Assembly: GCA_965119665.1 (NCBI GenBank)
Contig: OZ221974.1
Span: 1,488,001-1,552,000 of the forward strand
Source of the DNA: Dialister sp900541485
GTDB lineage: Bacteria > Bacillota > Negativicutes > Veillonellales > Dialisteraceae
Direction: 5' to 3'
DNA: 64,000 bases
Shown: positions 8,515 to 16,757 of the stretch, one piece after another
Numbering within the stretch: the first letter of the stretch is position 1
How the letters are laid out: each line of letters starts with the position of its first letter
The notes under the pieces: model-generated
What the model was told of the DNA's origin: nothing
The model's input: only the letters and a program-made list of their open reading frames with translations
The model's database searches: none
Position numbers and translations under genes: made by a program

Positions 8515-8585
8515 GATTTAGCATTCTTATTCAATAAATAATAAATAGAGAATATATAATATATAGGCTTGATCAGGAGGTTTAT

Positions 8586-10412
8586 ATGTGTGGCATAGTT
8601 GGCTATATAGGAAATAAAGATGCATCGGAATTCCTTATTGACGGTTTGCGCCGTCTGGAATACAGAGGCTACGATTCGGCAGGAATTGCGGTATATGAAA
8701 ATGGAGAAATCCGGATAGAAAAAAAACAGGGCGGACTTCCCAATCTGGAAAAAGAATTGAAAGCCCATCCGTTGCACGGACATATCGGAATCGGACATAC
8801 CCGTTGGGCAACACACGGGCAACCGTCAGATAATAATGCACATCCCCATGGAGACAGTCAAAATCATTTCGTGATTGTCCATAACGGTATTATCGAAAAT
8901 TACATGGAACTGAAGAAAGAGTTATTAAGCAAAGGGCATACATTCAAGTCTGAAACAGACAGTGAAGTGATTCCGCACCTTGCCGAAGAATTGGATGGTG
9001 GAGATTTCTTATCTACTGTCAGAAAAGTTCTTTCCCGAATTGAAGGTTCCTATTCTTTAGTGTTTTTGAATAGAGATCATCCGGATACCATTATCTGCAC
9101 CAAAAAAGATAATCCTTTAATTATCGGCCTCGGAGAGGGAGAAAATTTTATTGCTTCCGACATTCCGGCGGTGATTAACCGCACCCGGCGGATTTATATT
9201 TTAAATGACGGTGAAACGGCCATTGTGAAAAAAGACAGTGTTCTTGTTTATGATGCAGAAGGACTTCCCGTCTCCAAAAAAGTACAGGAAGTGACTTGGT
9301 CTGCAGAAGCTGCCGAAAAAGGGGGATTCCCCCATTTTATGCTTAAGGAAATATATGAGCAGCCGAAAGCCGTAGAGGATACAATCCGGGTACATCTGAA
9401 AAAAGACAAAACTATCAGCTTTGAAAATCTGAACTGGACAAAAAACAGTTTGGAAAATATAGATTCTATTCTGATTACTGCTTGCGGAACTGCCTATCAT
9501 GCGGGGTTGGTAGCAAAACATTATATTGAAAGATTTGCGAAAATACCGGTATCTGTTGAGATTGCTTCCGAATACAGATACAGCCGTCCGCTTACTACCG
9601 GAAGAACACTGTGCATAGTCATCAGCCAGTCGGGAGAAACAATTGATACGCTTGCTGCACTGAAGGAAGCGAAGCGTCTCGGTGCGCAAAGTATCGCCGT
9701 TACAAACTCGGTAGGATCATCCATTGCCCGCGAAGCGGATACGGCAATTTACACGGTGGCAGGACCGGAGATAGCGGTTGCATCAACGAAAGCATATACG
9801 ACGCAGTTGGTTTCTTTGCTGATGCTTGCTTTATATATGGGACAGATTAAAGGGACAATCAAAGAAGAATTGGCAGAGAAAATCATAGACGGCCTTTTGA
9901 AACTCCCGAAGCAGATAGAAAAAACGTTGCAGGAAAAAGATCACATGTCAGAAGTGGCAGATACGTTGATTAAAGCTGAAGATATCTTCTATCTCGGAAG
10001 ATCTATTGATTATGCCATTGCGATGGAAGGGGCATTGAAACTCAAAGAGGTATCTTATATCCATGCAGAGGCTTATGCGGCCGGCGAACTGAAGCATGGA
10101 ACACTGGCACTTATCACGGAAAAAACACCGATTATTGCTGTGGCTACACAGGAAAATGTAAGTTCCAAAATGTATAGCAATATTCAGGAAGTACGGGCCC
10201 GGGGAGCAAAGGTGCTGGGTATCGGTTATGAAGATGATACAGAACTTGAGAAATATACAACAGAAATTGTGAAAATTCCAAGGGTTGATGAATTCATTGC
10301 ACCGATTCTTTCTGTGATTCCTATGCAGATTTTAGCGTATTATACCAGCGTTAAGCGCGGAAACGATGTAGATAAACCGAGAAATCTGGCAAAATCGGTG
10401 ACAGTAGAATAA
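8586..10412 (+). CDS. glmS: Glutamine--fructose-6-phosphate aminotransferase (isomerizing)
   Basis: GlmS makes glucosamine-6-phosphate from fructose-6-phosphate and glutamine, the entry into UDP-GlcNAc synthesis for peptidoglycan and lipid A. Its 608 residues are the normal length. The N-terminal glutaminase domain begins MCGIVGYIG, with Cys2 becoming the nucleophile after Met removal, and has the HTRWATHG motif. Two SIS domains follow (SQSGETIDT and the STKAYTTQ region), and the C-terminus DKPRNLAKSVTVE is the family tail. AGGAGG precedes the ATG. GlmU, which uses the next metabolites, is encoded about 2.3 kb downstream. Confidence 0.98.
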   Translation: MCGIVGYIGNKDASEFLIDGLRRLEYRGYDSAGIAVYENGEIRIEKKQGGLPNLEKELKAHPLHGHIGIGHTRWATHGQPSDNNAHPHGDSQNHFVIVHNGIIENYMELKKELLSKGHTFKSETDSEVIPHLAEELDGGDFLSTVRKVLSRIEGSYSLVFLNRDHPDTIICTKKDNPLIIGLGEGENFIASDIPAVINRTRRIYILNDGETAIVKKDSVLVYDAEGLPVSKKVQEVTWSAEAAEKGGFPHFMLKEIYEQPKAVEDTIRVHLKKDKTISFENLNWTKNSLENIDSILITACGTAYHAGLVAKHYIERFAKIPVSVEIASEYRYSRPLTTGRTLCIVISQSGETIDTLAALKEAKRLGAQSIAVTNSVGSSIAREADTAIYTVAGPEIAVASTKAYTTQLVSLLMLALYMGQIKGTIKEELAEKIIDGLLKLPKQIEKTLQEKDHMSEVADTLIKAEDIFYLGRSIDYAIAMEGALKLKEVSYIHAEAYAAGELKHGTLALITEKTPIIAVATQENVSSKMYSNIQEVRARGAKVLGIGYEDDTELEKYTTEIVKIPRVDEFIAPILSVIPMQILAYYTSVKRGNDVDKPRNLAKSVTVE

Positions 10413-10428
10413 TTTATTGGGGGATATT

Positions 10429-11424
10429 ATGGACGTTATTTTTTCAGGAATTCAGCCGAGCGGCTCGTTAACTTTAGGAAATTACCTGGGGGCGTTAAAA
10501 AATTTCATTCCATTCCAAGATAAGGCGGAGTGTTATTACTGCATTGTTAATCAGCATGCCATTACAGTACCCCAGGATCCGAAATTGCTGCATGAAAGAA
10601 CAAGAAATTTAGCGGCTCTTTACATTGCGGCCGGTATGAATCCCTATAAAGCGACGATTTTTGTCCAGTCAGAAGTGCCTGAACATGCGATGCTCGGATG
10701 GATGATGATTTGCAGTGCCTATGTGGGGGAAATGGAACGGATGACCCAATATAAATCAAAGGCACAAAAAGAAGAAAAGAAAGGCGGTTTTATTCCTCTC
10801 GGCCTTTTGACATATCCGCCCCTGATGGCAGCAGATATCCTTCTTTATCAGGCCAGTCTTGTACCGGTAGGAGAAGACCAGCGCCAGCATATGGAAATCA
10901 CCAGAGATTTGGCAGAACGATTTAACCGCAAATACGGAGAAGTTTTTACCATTCCTGAAATGTGGGCTCCCAAAGGCGGTGCCAGAGTCATGAGTTTGCA
11001 GGATCCGACCAGTAAAATGAGTAAATCCGATGATAATGAATGGGCTACCATTCATATGCTGGATGAACCGGATGTCATCGTAAAAAAAATTAAGAGAGCT
11101 GTGACGGATTCAATCGGACATGTCCGTTATGATAAAGAAAAGCAGCCGGGCGTATCAAATTTGATGAGTATCCATTCGGCCATTTCCGGAAAATCTTTTG
11201 AAGAGATTGAAACCATGTACGACGGCCAGGGATACGGGGTATTTAAAAAAGATGTAGCGGATCTGGTAGCAGGTGAAATGGAACCTGTCCTTACCCGGTA
11301 TAAGGAATTGACGGGGAGTCCCGAATTGGACCGTATATTGGACCAAGGAGCGGAGAAAGCCCGTGCCAAAGCAAGTGTTACTTATCAAAATGCCATTCAT
11401 GCCATGGGACTTTACAGAAAATAA
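10429..11424 (+). CDS. trpS: Tryptophan--tRNA ligase
   Basis: This is a class I aminoacyl-tRNA synthetase charging tRNA-Trp. It has 331 residues from the ATG at 10429, which has GGGGGA upstream; an in-frame alternative at 10417 would overlap the ribosome site. The HIGH-like motif is in SGSLTLGNYLG (residues 11-21) and the KMSKS motif is present as KMSKSDDN. It follows glmS by 16 bases, so it probably shares that transcript. No T-box leader is seen. Confidence 0.97.
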   Translation: MDVIFSGIQPSGSLTLGNYLGALKNFIPFQDKAECYYCIVNQHAITVPQDPKLLHERTRNLAALYIAAGMNPYKATIFVQSEVPEHAMLGWMMICSAYVGEMERMTQYKSKAQKEEKKGGFIPLGLLTYPPLMAADILLYQASLVPVGEDQRQHMEITRDLAERFNRKYGEVFTIPEMWAPKGGARVMSLQDPTSKMSKSDDNEWATIHMLDEPDVIVKKIKRAVTDSIGHVRYDKEKQPGVSNLMSIHSAISGKSFEEIETMYDGQGYGVFKKDVADLVAGEMEPVLTRYKELTGSPELDRILDQGAEKARAKASVTYQNAIHAMGLYRK

Positions 11425-11429
11425 AAATG

Positions 11430-11451
11430 CTGCGGGAAACCGCAGTTTTTT
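11430..11451 (+). terminator. Intrinsic terminator after trpS
   Basis: CTGCGG-GAAA-CCGCAG, a stem with a stable GAAA tetraloop, is followed by six T. Confidence 0.9.
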
Positions 11452-11536
11452 ATTTTGTTCGATAAAAACGAGAGAGTTTTTACAAAAATAATAGTGCATG
11501 CTACAATACACATGTATTTGTACGGGAGGTGCAGTT

Positions 11537-12604
11537 GTGAAAAAAAGGCAAATCTGGTTTTTGCTATCTTTATTTTGGTTGGGCACATTTACGGTTTCAT
11601 ATGCACAGACTCTTGTGGCAGGAATGACAGGAAATGCTGTGGAAAATCTGCAAAAATCTCTTGTGGCGGCAGGATATCTGGCGAGAACTGTTGATGGAGA
11701 CTACGGCTCAACAACAGTAAAAGCCGTCATGGAGTTTCAAAAAAAATATGGATTACCGATAACAGGGGAGGCTGACGATGTTACCCGGACGGAAATAAAA
11801 AAAGCCGAAAATAAAAGTTACAGAGCCGGCGGAGGAATTGTTTATGCTAAGGGGAACAGGGGCGATGTGATTGCCGATGTACAGAGGCAACTGAATGCTA
11901 TCGGATATTTAGACGATGCGGCGGACGGAGTTTATGGCAGTGCTACAGAAGCTGCCGTGAAAAAGCTCCAAAATGATTATAAAATTCCGGTTTCCGGAGC
12001 GGTTGATGAAGAAACATTAGCAGTTTTAACGGATACGAAGAAAAGTAAAAAAAGTGATAATTCCAAGAGGGAAACAGATAAAAAGAAAAGCAAATTGCCG
12101 AAGAAGTTGGAAGTGGGAGACCGAGGGAAGAAGGTTATAGAACTTCAAAACAAGTTAATTCTTCACGGATATAACCCGGGAAGCTCTGACGGAATCTATG
12201 GAAAAGAAACGGAACAGGCTGTCCTTAAGCTGCAAAAAGAATTTAAACTTAAGGGAACGGGAAAAGCAGACTTGGAAGTATGGGACCGTCTTCAGAAAAC
12301 TCCCCGGTTTACGGGAAAATATAAAAAAATATTTCATATGGCATCCACGGCGTATACACCGATGGATGGGGGCGGATCCGGAATGACTGCCTTGGGGAAT
12401 TATGCAGGTAAAGGCCATGCGGCTGTCGACCCGGACGTTATCCCGTTGGGAAGTATTGTTTATATCGAAGGATACGGATATGCGATTTGCGATGATATCG
12501 GAGGAGCCATCCGGGGCAATATTATAGATGTAGGTGTAGACACCTTAGAGCAGGCATATCGGTGGGGATCGAAAGAGGATGTGACGGTTTATTTAATTTC
12601 ATAA
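11537..12604 (+). CDS. Secreted protein with three peptidoglycan-binding domains and a C-terminal 3D domain
   Basis: From the GTG at 11537 (GGGAGGTG at 11524-11531) the protein has 355 residues. It starts with a signal peptide (KKR, then a hydrophobic stretch ending SYAQ). Three PG_binding_1 repeats follow at about residues 30-90, 105-170 and 200-265, each with an LQ...L...GY...DG.YG...T..A...FQ pattern. A Lys/Ser-rich linker lies between the second and third. The C-terminal 3D domain has its three Asp in DPDVIPLG, CDDIGG and IIDVG. Similar 3D domains in cell-wall proteins and MltA-like enzymes are linked to lytic transglycosylase activity, so cell-wall remodelling is likely but unproven. It is flanked by terminators on both sides. 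Confidence 0.88.
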   Translation: MKKRQIWFLLSLFWLGTFTVSYAQTLVAGMTGNAVENLQKSLVAAGYLARTVDGDYGSTTVKAVMEFQKKYGLPITGEADDVTRTEIKKAENKSYRAGGGIVYAKGNRGDVIADVQRQLNAIGYLDDAADGVYGSATEAAVKKLQNDYKIPVSGAVDEETLAVLTDTKKSKKSDNSKRETDKKKSKLPKKLEVGDRGKKVIELQNKLILHGYNPGSSDGIYGKETEQAVLKLQKEFKLKGTGKADLEVWDRLQKTPRFTGKYKKIFHMASTAYTPMDGGGSGMTALGNYAGKGHAAVDPDVIPLGSIVYIEGYGYAICDDIGGAIRGNIIDVGVDTLEQAYRWGSKEDVTVYLIS

Positions 12605-12614
12605 ATTTTATGAG

Positions 12615-12646
12615 ACTGTATGATTTTTATAATCATGCAGTTTTCT
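12615..12646 (+). terminator. Intrinsic terminator after the 3D-domain gene
   Basis: The stem ACTGTATGATT pairs with AATCATGCAGT (one T-G pair) and is followed by a T-rich run. Confidence 0.75.
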
Positions 12647-12650
12647 TTTC

Positions 12651-12679
12651 TTGCGGGACATTATCCTGTTTGTTAAAAT
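12651..12679 (+). promoter_or_regulatory. Candidate glmU promoter
   Basis: TTGCGG (12651-12656) and TAAAAT (12674-12679) are 17 bases apart, directly behind a terminator and about 45 bases before the glmU start. Confidence 0.55.
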
Positions 12680-12724
12680 AAATGCGGTAAGTAAAACGAG
12701 GTAATAATTTATTCAGGAGGAAGT

Positions 12725-14104
12725 ATGAAAAGTTTGGTAGCGGTGATTTTGGCTGCAGGGCAAGGGACAAGAATGAAATCTGCTTTGCCCAAGGTCCTGC
12801 ATAAGGTATGCGGGGTTCCGATGGTAAAACAGGTTGTTCGTGTCATCAAAGCAGCGGGATATAAAAAATGCATTGCTATTACCGGGTTTAAAGAAAAATA
12901 TGTAAGAGAATGTCTGACAGAGCAAGATGTCATTTTTGTTCATCAGGAAGAGCAATTGGGAACGGCACATGCCGTCATGCAGGCCGTGCCGGAATTTGAG
13001 AAGGAGTCGGATGGCTATGTACTGGTGGTCTGCGGGGACACACCTCTTCTCAGAGAATCTACGATACGGCAATTGACGGAAACTTGTAAAAATACTGATG
13101 CCGCTGCAACTGTCCTGACGGCGGTATTGGAAAATCCTTTTGGCTACGGCCGTATTATCCGTGACGGACAAGGCAATATGATGTCTATTGTGGAGCAAAA
13201 AGACGGAACGGAAGAGCAGTTATCCGTACATGAAATTAATACGGGAACGTATGTATTTAAAATCAAAGAATTATTGGCAGCTCTGAGTTTGGTAGATAAT
13301 AAAAATGCACAAGGAGAATACTACCTGACCGACGTTTTTGAAATATTAATCAAAAACGGTAAAAAAGTGATTCCTGTAGAGGCTGCCGATGCAGAAGAGA
13401 CCATGGGAGTTAATTCAAGAATCCAGCTGGCCCGGGCTGATAAAGTGCTCCGTTGCCGCAAAGCTGAAGAACTGATGGAAGCAGGGATAACGATTATTGA
13501 TCCGGAGCATACATATATTGATCAGGATGTACAAATCGGCAGCGATACGGTTCTATATCCCGGATGCATTTTACAAGGAAAAACGGTAATCGGACAGAAT
13601 TGTGTAATCGGGCCCGATACACAAATGTCAGATGTCATTTGCGGAGATGGAAATCACCTGAACCGTGTTTATGCCCATGAATGCAAACTGGGAAACAATA
13701 ATGAAATCGGTCCGTTTGTTCATTTACGGCCGGATACGGATATTCACAATCACGTAAAAATCGGAAACTTTGTAGAAGTTAAAAACTCAGTTGTTGATGA
13801 CGGAACAAAATTGCCGCACCTTATCTATTGCGGTGATTCGGATTTAGGAAAGAATGTAAATTTCGGATGCGGAACGGTGACTGTCAATTTCGATGGCAAA
13901 GAAAAGCACAGATGTGTTATTGAAGACCATGCTTTTATCGGATGCAATACGAATCTGGTGGCACCTGTACAAATCGGGGAAAGAGCATTTACGGCAGCAG
14001 GTTCGACAATCACGAAAAATGTTCCTGCCAAAGCTCTGGCGATAGGAAGAGCTAAACAGACAAATATTGAAAACTGGGTTAAAGAAGATACTTATAAAGA
14101 GTAA
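12725..14104 (+). CDS. glmU: Bifunctional UDP-N-acetylglucosamine pyrophosphorylase / glucosamine-1-phosphate N-acetyltransferase
   Basis: GlmU acetylates glucosamine-1-phosphate and then transfers UMP to give UDP-GlcNAc, the shared precursor of peptidoglycan and lipid A. Its 459 residues are typical. The uridylyltransferase domain opens with LAAGQGTRM and KVLH (residues about 9-25). The C-terminal half is a left-handed beta helix of hexapeptide repeats (IGSDTVLYPG, VIGQNCVIG and similar) ending near IGRAKQ. AGGAGG is just upstream. Its partner glmS lies 2.3 kb before it. The next gene is prs, as in many Firmicutes. Confidence 0.98.
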   Translation: MKSLVAVILAAGQGTRMKSALPKVLHKVCGVPMVKQVVRVIKAAGYKKCIAITGFKEKYVRECLTEQDVIFVHQEEQLGTAHAVMQAVPEFEKESDGYVLVVCGDTPLLRESTIRQLTETCKNTDAAATVLTAVLENPFGYGRIIRDGQGNMMSIVEQKDGTEEQLSVHEINTGTYVFKIKELLAALSLVDNKNAQGEYYLTDVFEILIKNGKKVIPVEAADAEETMGVNSRIQLARADKVLRCRKAEELMEAGITIIDPEHTYIDQDVQIGSDTVLYPGCILQGKTVIGQNCVIGPDTQMSDVICGDGNHLNRVYAHECKLGNNNEIGPFVHLRPDTDIHNHVKIGNFVEVKNSVVDDGTKLPHLIYCGDSDLGKNVNFGCGTVTVNFDGKEKHRCVIEDHAFIGCNTNLVAPVQIGERAFTAAGSTITKNVPAKALAIGRAKQTNIENWVKEDTYKE

Positions 14105-14240
14105 CGGTAACGACTGTTTATAAACCGAACTGGTAATATACCCGTAAAAGAGTATATAATAAAAAGAAATACCATGCATGACAGGTATGGGGGAGTTTTT
14201 CATCATAGTCCCAAACGGGAAGAAAAGGAGAGCATCATAA

Positions 14241-15194
14241 ATGGATATGGAAGGTACGTCTAAGCTGAAAATTTTTACAGGTACGGCACATCCGGCACTG
14301 GCAAAAGAAATTTCAGATTACATCGGAGTTCCGTTAGGAAAATCTTTGTGTGGCAGGTTTAATAATGGGGAAATCCAGGTGATGATTAATGAAAGCGTCC
14401 GCGGTAAAGATTGCTTTATCATCCAACCGACCGGAGCACCTGTCAATGATAATCTTATGGAGATGCTCATTATGGTTGATGCACTTAAAAGAGCATCAGC
14501 CCGTCATATTACAGTTGTAGTGCCTTATTACGGATATGCAAGACAGGACCGGAAAACCAGAGGAAGAGAACCGATCAGCTCAAAACTGGTAGCAGATCTC
14601 CTTTCTGCTGCAGGAGTAACACGAGTTGTAACCATGGATCTTCATGCAGGACAAATCCAGGGCTTCTTTAATGTCCCTGTAGACCACTTGGCATCAGCTG
14701 CCTTGTTGGCCGATTATGTAAAGTCTAAAAAACTGGAAAATCTGACAGTCGTTTCTCCCGATTTGGGCGGTGTCAACAGGGCAAGAGATTTGGCAGACCG
14801 CGTAGGAGCACCGATTGCAATTATTGAGAAACGTCGTCCTGAACCGGGAGTGGCGAAGGTAATGAATATTATCGGCGATGTGAAAGGAAGAAACTGTTTT
14901 ATCGTAGATGATATCGTTGATACAGCCGGTTCACTTTGCGAAGGGGCTAAAGCATTAGAAAATGCAGGTGCTATCGGAGTTTATGCAGCCGTTTGCCATC
15001 CTGTACTGACCGATCCTGCGACAGAGCGTATCAAAAACTCGAATATCAAAGAATTGGTTGTAACAAATTCACTGCCGATTGAAAAGGAAAAGTTACAGGA
15101 TAAATTAACAGTACTGTCAGTCGCACCACTTTTAGGAGAGGCTATTATCCGCATTTTCCATGATGCTTCCGTAAGTGCCTTGTTCAATAAATGA
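14241..15194 (+). CDS. prs: Ribose-phosphate pyrophosphokinase
   Basis: This enzyme makes PRPP from ribose-5-phosphate and ATP, feeding nucleotide, NAD, His and Trp synthesis. It has 317 residues. FNNGEIQV, the ATP loop YYGYARQDRK, the metal-binding MDLHAGQIQGFF and the PRPP loop VDDIVDTAGS are all present. The start ATG 14241 has AAAAGGAG upstream; the second in-frame ATG at 14247 is also possible. It overlaps pth by 4 bases (ATGA), and the glmU-prs-pth order is conserved in Bacillus relatives. A TATAAT at 14155-14160 may be its own promoter. Confidence 0.97.
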   Translation: MDMEGTSKLKIFTGTAHPALAKEISDYIGVPLGKSLCGRFNNGEIQVMINESVRGKDCFIIQPTGAPVNDNLMEMLIMVDALKRASARHITVVVPYYGYARQDRKTRGREPISSKLVADLLSAAGVTRVVTMDLHAGQIQGFFNVPVDHLASAALLADYVKSKKLENLTVVSPDLGGVNRARDLADRVGAPIAIIEKRRPEPGVAKVMNIIGDVKGRNCFIVDDIVDTAGSLCEGAKALENAGAIGVYAAVCHPVLTDPATERIKNSNIKELVVTNSLPIEKEKLQDKLTVLSVAPLLGEAIIRIFHDASVSALFNK

Positions 15195-15769
15195 AACTGA
15201 TTGCAGGTCTGGGCAACCCGGGCGAGAAATATGAACATACCAGGCATAACATGGGCTTTGATGTCATTGATGAGTTGGCACATCGCTGGTCTATGCAAAA
15301 CTGGAAAACGGAAATGCAGGCGGAAATTGCATCGGGAGTTAAGTTCGGAGAAAAAATATGGTTGGTAAAACCTTTGACCTATATGAACTTAAGCGGTGAT
15401 GCGGTAAGTGCTATTGCCAGGTATTATAAAATCGATACCGATGATATTTATATCATTTGTGATGATTTAGATTTGCCTCCCGGAAAAACGAGAATCAGGA
15501 AAAAAGGATCAGCAGGAGGCCATAATGGAATCAAGTCTCTGATTTCCTGTCTTCATACGGAAGAATTTGTCCGTTTCCGTATCGGCGTAGGCCATCCGAA
15601 GGACGAGCATACGGTTATTGAGCATGTGCTCAGCCGCCCCTATGGAGATGATGTAGCGTTGATTGAAGCGGCAAAAAAACATACGGCCGACTCAATTGAA
15701 TGTGCGCTTGAGACGACTGTTGACCGGGCAATGAATCTGTTCAATCCCCAAAAAGAAAAAAAGAGCTGA
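15191..15769 (+). CDS. pth: Peptidyl-tRNA hydrolase
   Basis: Pth releases tRNA from peptidyl-tRNA that drops off the ribosome. It has 192 residues, the usual size. The N-terminus GLGNPGEKYEHTRHN carries the catalytic His (about H19) and the substrate-binding Asn residues. The middle has PLTYMNLSG and DDLDLPPG, typical of the family, then GSAGGHNGIKS. It overlaps prs by 4 bases with an ATGA junction. Its stop codon lies inside the left arm of the following terminator. Confidence 0.97.
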   Translation: MKLIAGLGNPGEKYEHTRHNMGFDVIDELAHRWSMQNWKTEMQAEIASGVKFGEKIWLVKPLTYMNLSGDAVSAIARYYKIDTDDIYIICDDLDLPPGKTRIRKKGSAGGHNGIKSLISCLHTEEFVRFRIGVGHPKDEHTVIEHVLSRPYGDDVALIEAAKKHTADSIECALETTVDRAMNLFNPQKEKKS

Positions 15770-15783
15770 GAAGCTCTTTTTTT
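15761..15783 (+). terminator. Intrinsic terminator overlapping the end of pth
   Basis: AAGAGCT-gaga-AGCTCTT followed by further T; the pth TGA is at 15767-15769, within the hairpin. Confidence 0.85.
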
Positions 15784-15810
15784 GTGGAATATTATGATTG
15801 ATGATAAAAT
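15782..15810 (+). promoter_or_regulatory. Candidate tmk promoter
   Basis: TTGTGG (15782-15787) and TAAAAT (15805-15810) have a 17-base spacer, 40 bases before the tmk start. Confidence 0.5.
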
Positions 15811-15849
15811 AAAAAACAGCAAAAAGAAATTCTGAAGGAGAAGCATACG

Positions 15850-16515
15850 ATGAACGGGAAATTGATTGTTCTTGAGGGAATAGACGGAAGCGGAAAAGCG
15901 ACACAGTCTAATATTTTAAAAGAAAAACTTGAACGGGCAGGGAAAAAAGTTATGCATGTATCTTTTCCTGATTATGAGAGTCCGTCATCTGCTTTGGTAA
16001 AAATGTATTTACACGGTGATTTCGGTGAAAATCCTGATGATGTCAATCCCTATGCCGCTTCTTTATTTTATGCTTTGGACCGGTTTGCTTCTTACCGCAC
16101 CTGCTGGAAATCATTTTATGAGGAGGGCGGAATTGTTATTGCCGACCGGTATACGACGAGCAATATGGTTCACCAGATGACCAAGTATGAAGAAAAAGAA
16201 AAACGGGAAAAGTTTTTAAATTGGCTTGATGATACGGAATATAAGAAATTGGAATTGCCGCGTCCCGATATAGTGATATTGTTGGACGTACCGCTGACCG
16301 TTTCAAAACAATTGGTTATTGAACGAGCAAAGCAGGGCGGTTCAATGGATATTCACGAACAGCATTTGGAATATTTGGAAAGGTGTTATTCCGCCTATCA
16401 GGCTTTATGTGATAAATACGGATGGACGCGTATTTCTTGCGTTTCCGGAGAATGTATGAGAAGTGTGGAAGAGATTTCTTCCGAGGTTCTTGAGCGGGTA
16501 ACAAGTCTTTTCTGA
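15850..16515 (+). CDS. tmk: Thymidylate (dTMP) kinase
   Basis: This kinase phosphorylates dTMP to dTDP for DNA synthesis. It has 221 residues. The P-loop is GIDGSGKAT (about residues 10-18), then FPDYESPSS. DRFAS, and ADRYTTSN, match the dTMP-binding DRX region. A basic LID region follows. The P-loop reads KAT rather than the KST/KTT common in bacterial enzymes, and the protein looks like the subgroup seen in clostridia and relatives. The holB gene that often neighbours tmk is absent. It is flanked by a terminator before and the rib riboswitch after. Confidence 0.9.
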   Translation: MNGKLIVLEGIDGSGKATQSNILKEKLERAGKKVMHVSFPDYESPSSALVKMYLHGDFGENPDDVNPYAASLFYALDRFASYRTCWKSFYEEGGIVIADRYTTSNMVHQMTKYEEKEKREKFLNWLDDTEYKKLELPRPDIVILLDVPLTVSKQLVIERAKQGGSMDIHEQHLEYLERCYSAYQALCDKYGWTRISCVSGECMRSVEEISSEVLERVTSLF

Positions 16516-16540
16516 GTAACACGTTCAACATATAATTTTA

Positions 16541-16568
16541 TTGACTTTATTTCACGATTTGCTATACT
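16541..16568 (+). promoter_or_regulatory. Promoter of the rib operon
   Basis: TTGACT (16541-16546) and TATACT (16563-16568) are 16 bases apart. The FMN riboswitch starts about 20 bases further on. Confidence 0.75.
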
Positions 16569-16586
16569 GAATAAGTCAATCAGGTA

Positions 16587-16707
16587 TATCTTCAGGGCAG
16601 GGTGCAAATCCCGACCGGTGGTGAAAGGTTTTCCTTAAGCCCACGAGCCGCAAGGCTGATTTTGGTGAAAATCCAAAGCCGACAGTAAAGTCTGGATGAG
16701 AGAAGAA
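16587..16707 (+). promoter_or_regulatory. FMN riboswitch (RFN element)
   Basis: The conserved RFN blocks occur in order: TCTTCAGGGCAGGGTG, TCCCGACCGGTGGT, AGCCCACGAGCC, TTGGTGAAAATCC, AAAGCCGACAGT and AAAGTCTGGATGAGAGAAG. This is the FMN-binding aptamer known to control riboflavin genes in Firmicutes. It precedes ribD by about 50 bases. The expression platform is the hairpin at 16732-16757. Confidence 0.96.
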
Positions 16708-16731
16708 CCGTTTTTTTGCATGTGACTCTTA

Positions 16732-16757
16732 CCTCCCTGAAGAAGGGAGGATTTTTT
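16732..16757 (+). terminator. Expression-platform hairpin: terminator that also contains the ribD Shine-Dalgarno
   Basis: CCTCCC (16732-16737) pairs with GGGAGG (16745-16750) and six T follow (16752-16757), as in an intrinsic terminator. GGGAGG is also the only ribosome-binding site for the ribD ATG at 16758, at 7 bases. The same hairpin could therefore stop transcription and hide the ribosome site when FMN is bound. Confidence 0.8.

Noticed and set aside
8463..8585. glmS ribozyme upstream of glmS
   Set aside because: The leader between promoter and ATG is under 80 bases and lacks the conserved ribozyme core.
10413..10428. T-box leader for trpS
   Set aside because: Only 16 bases separate glmS and trpS, and no T-box sequence is present.
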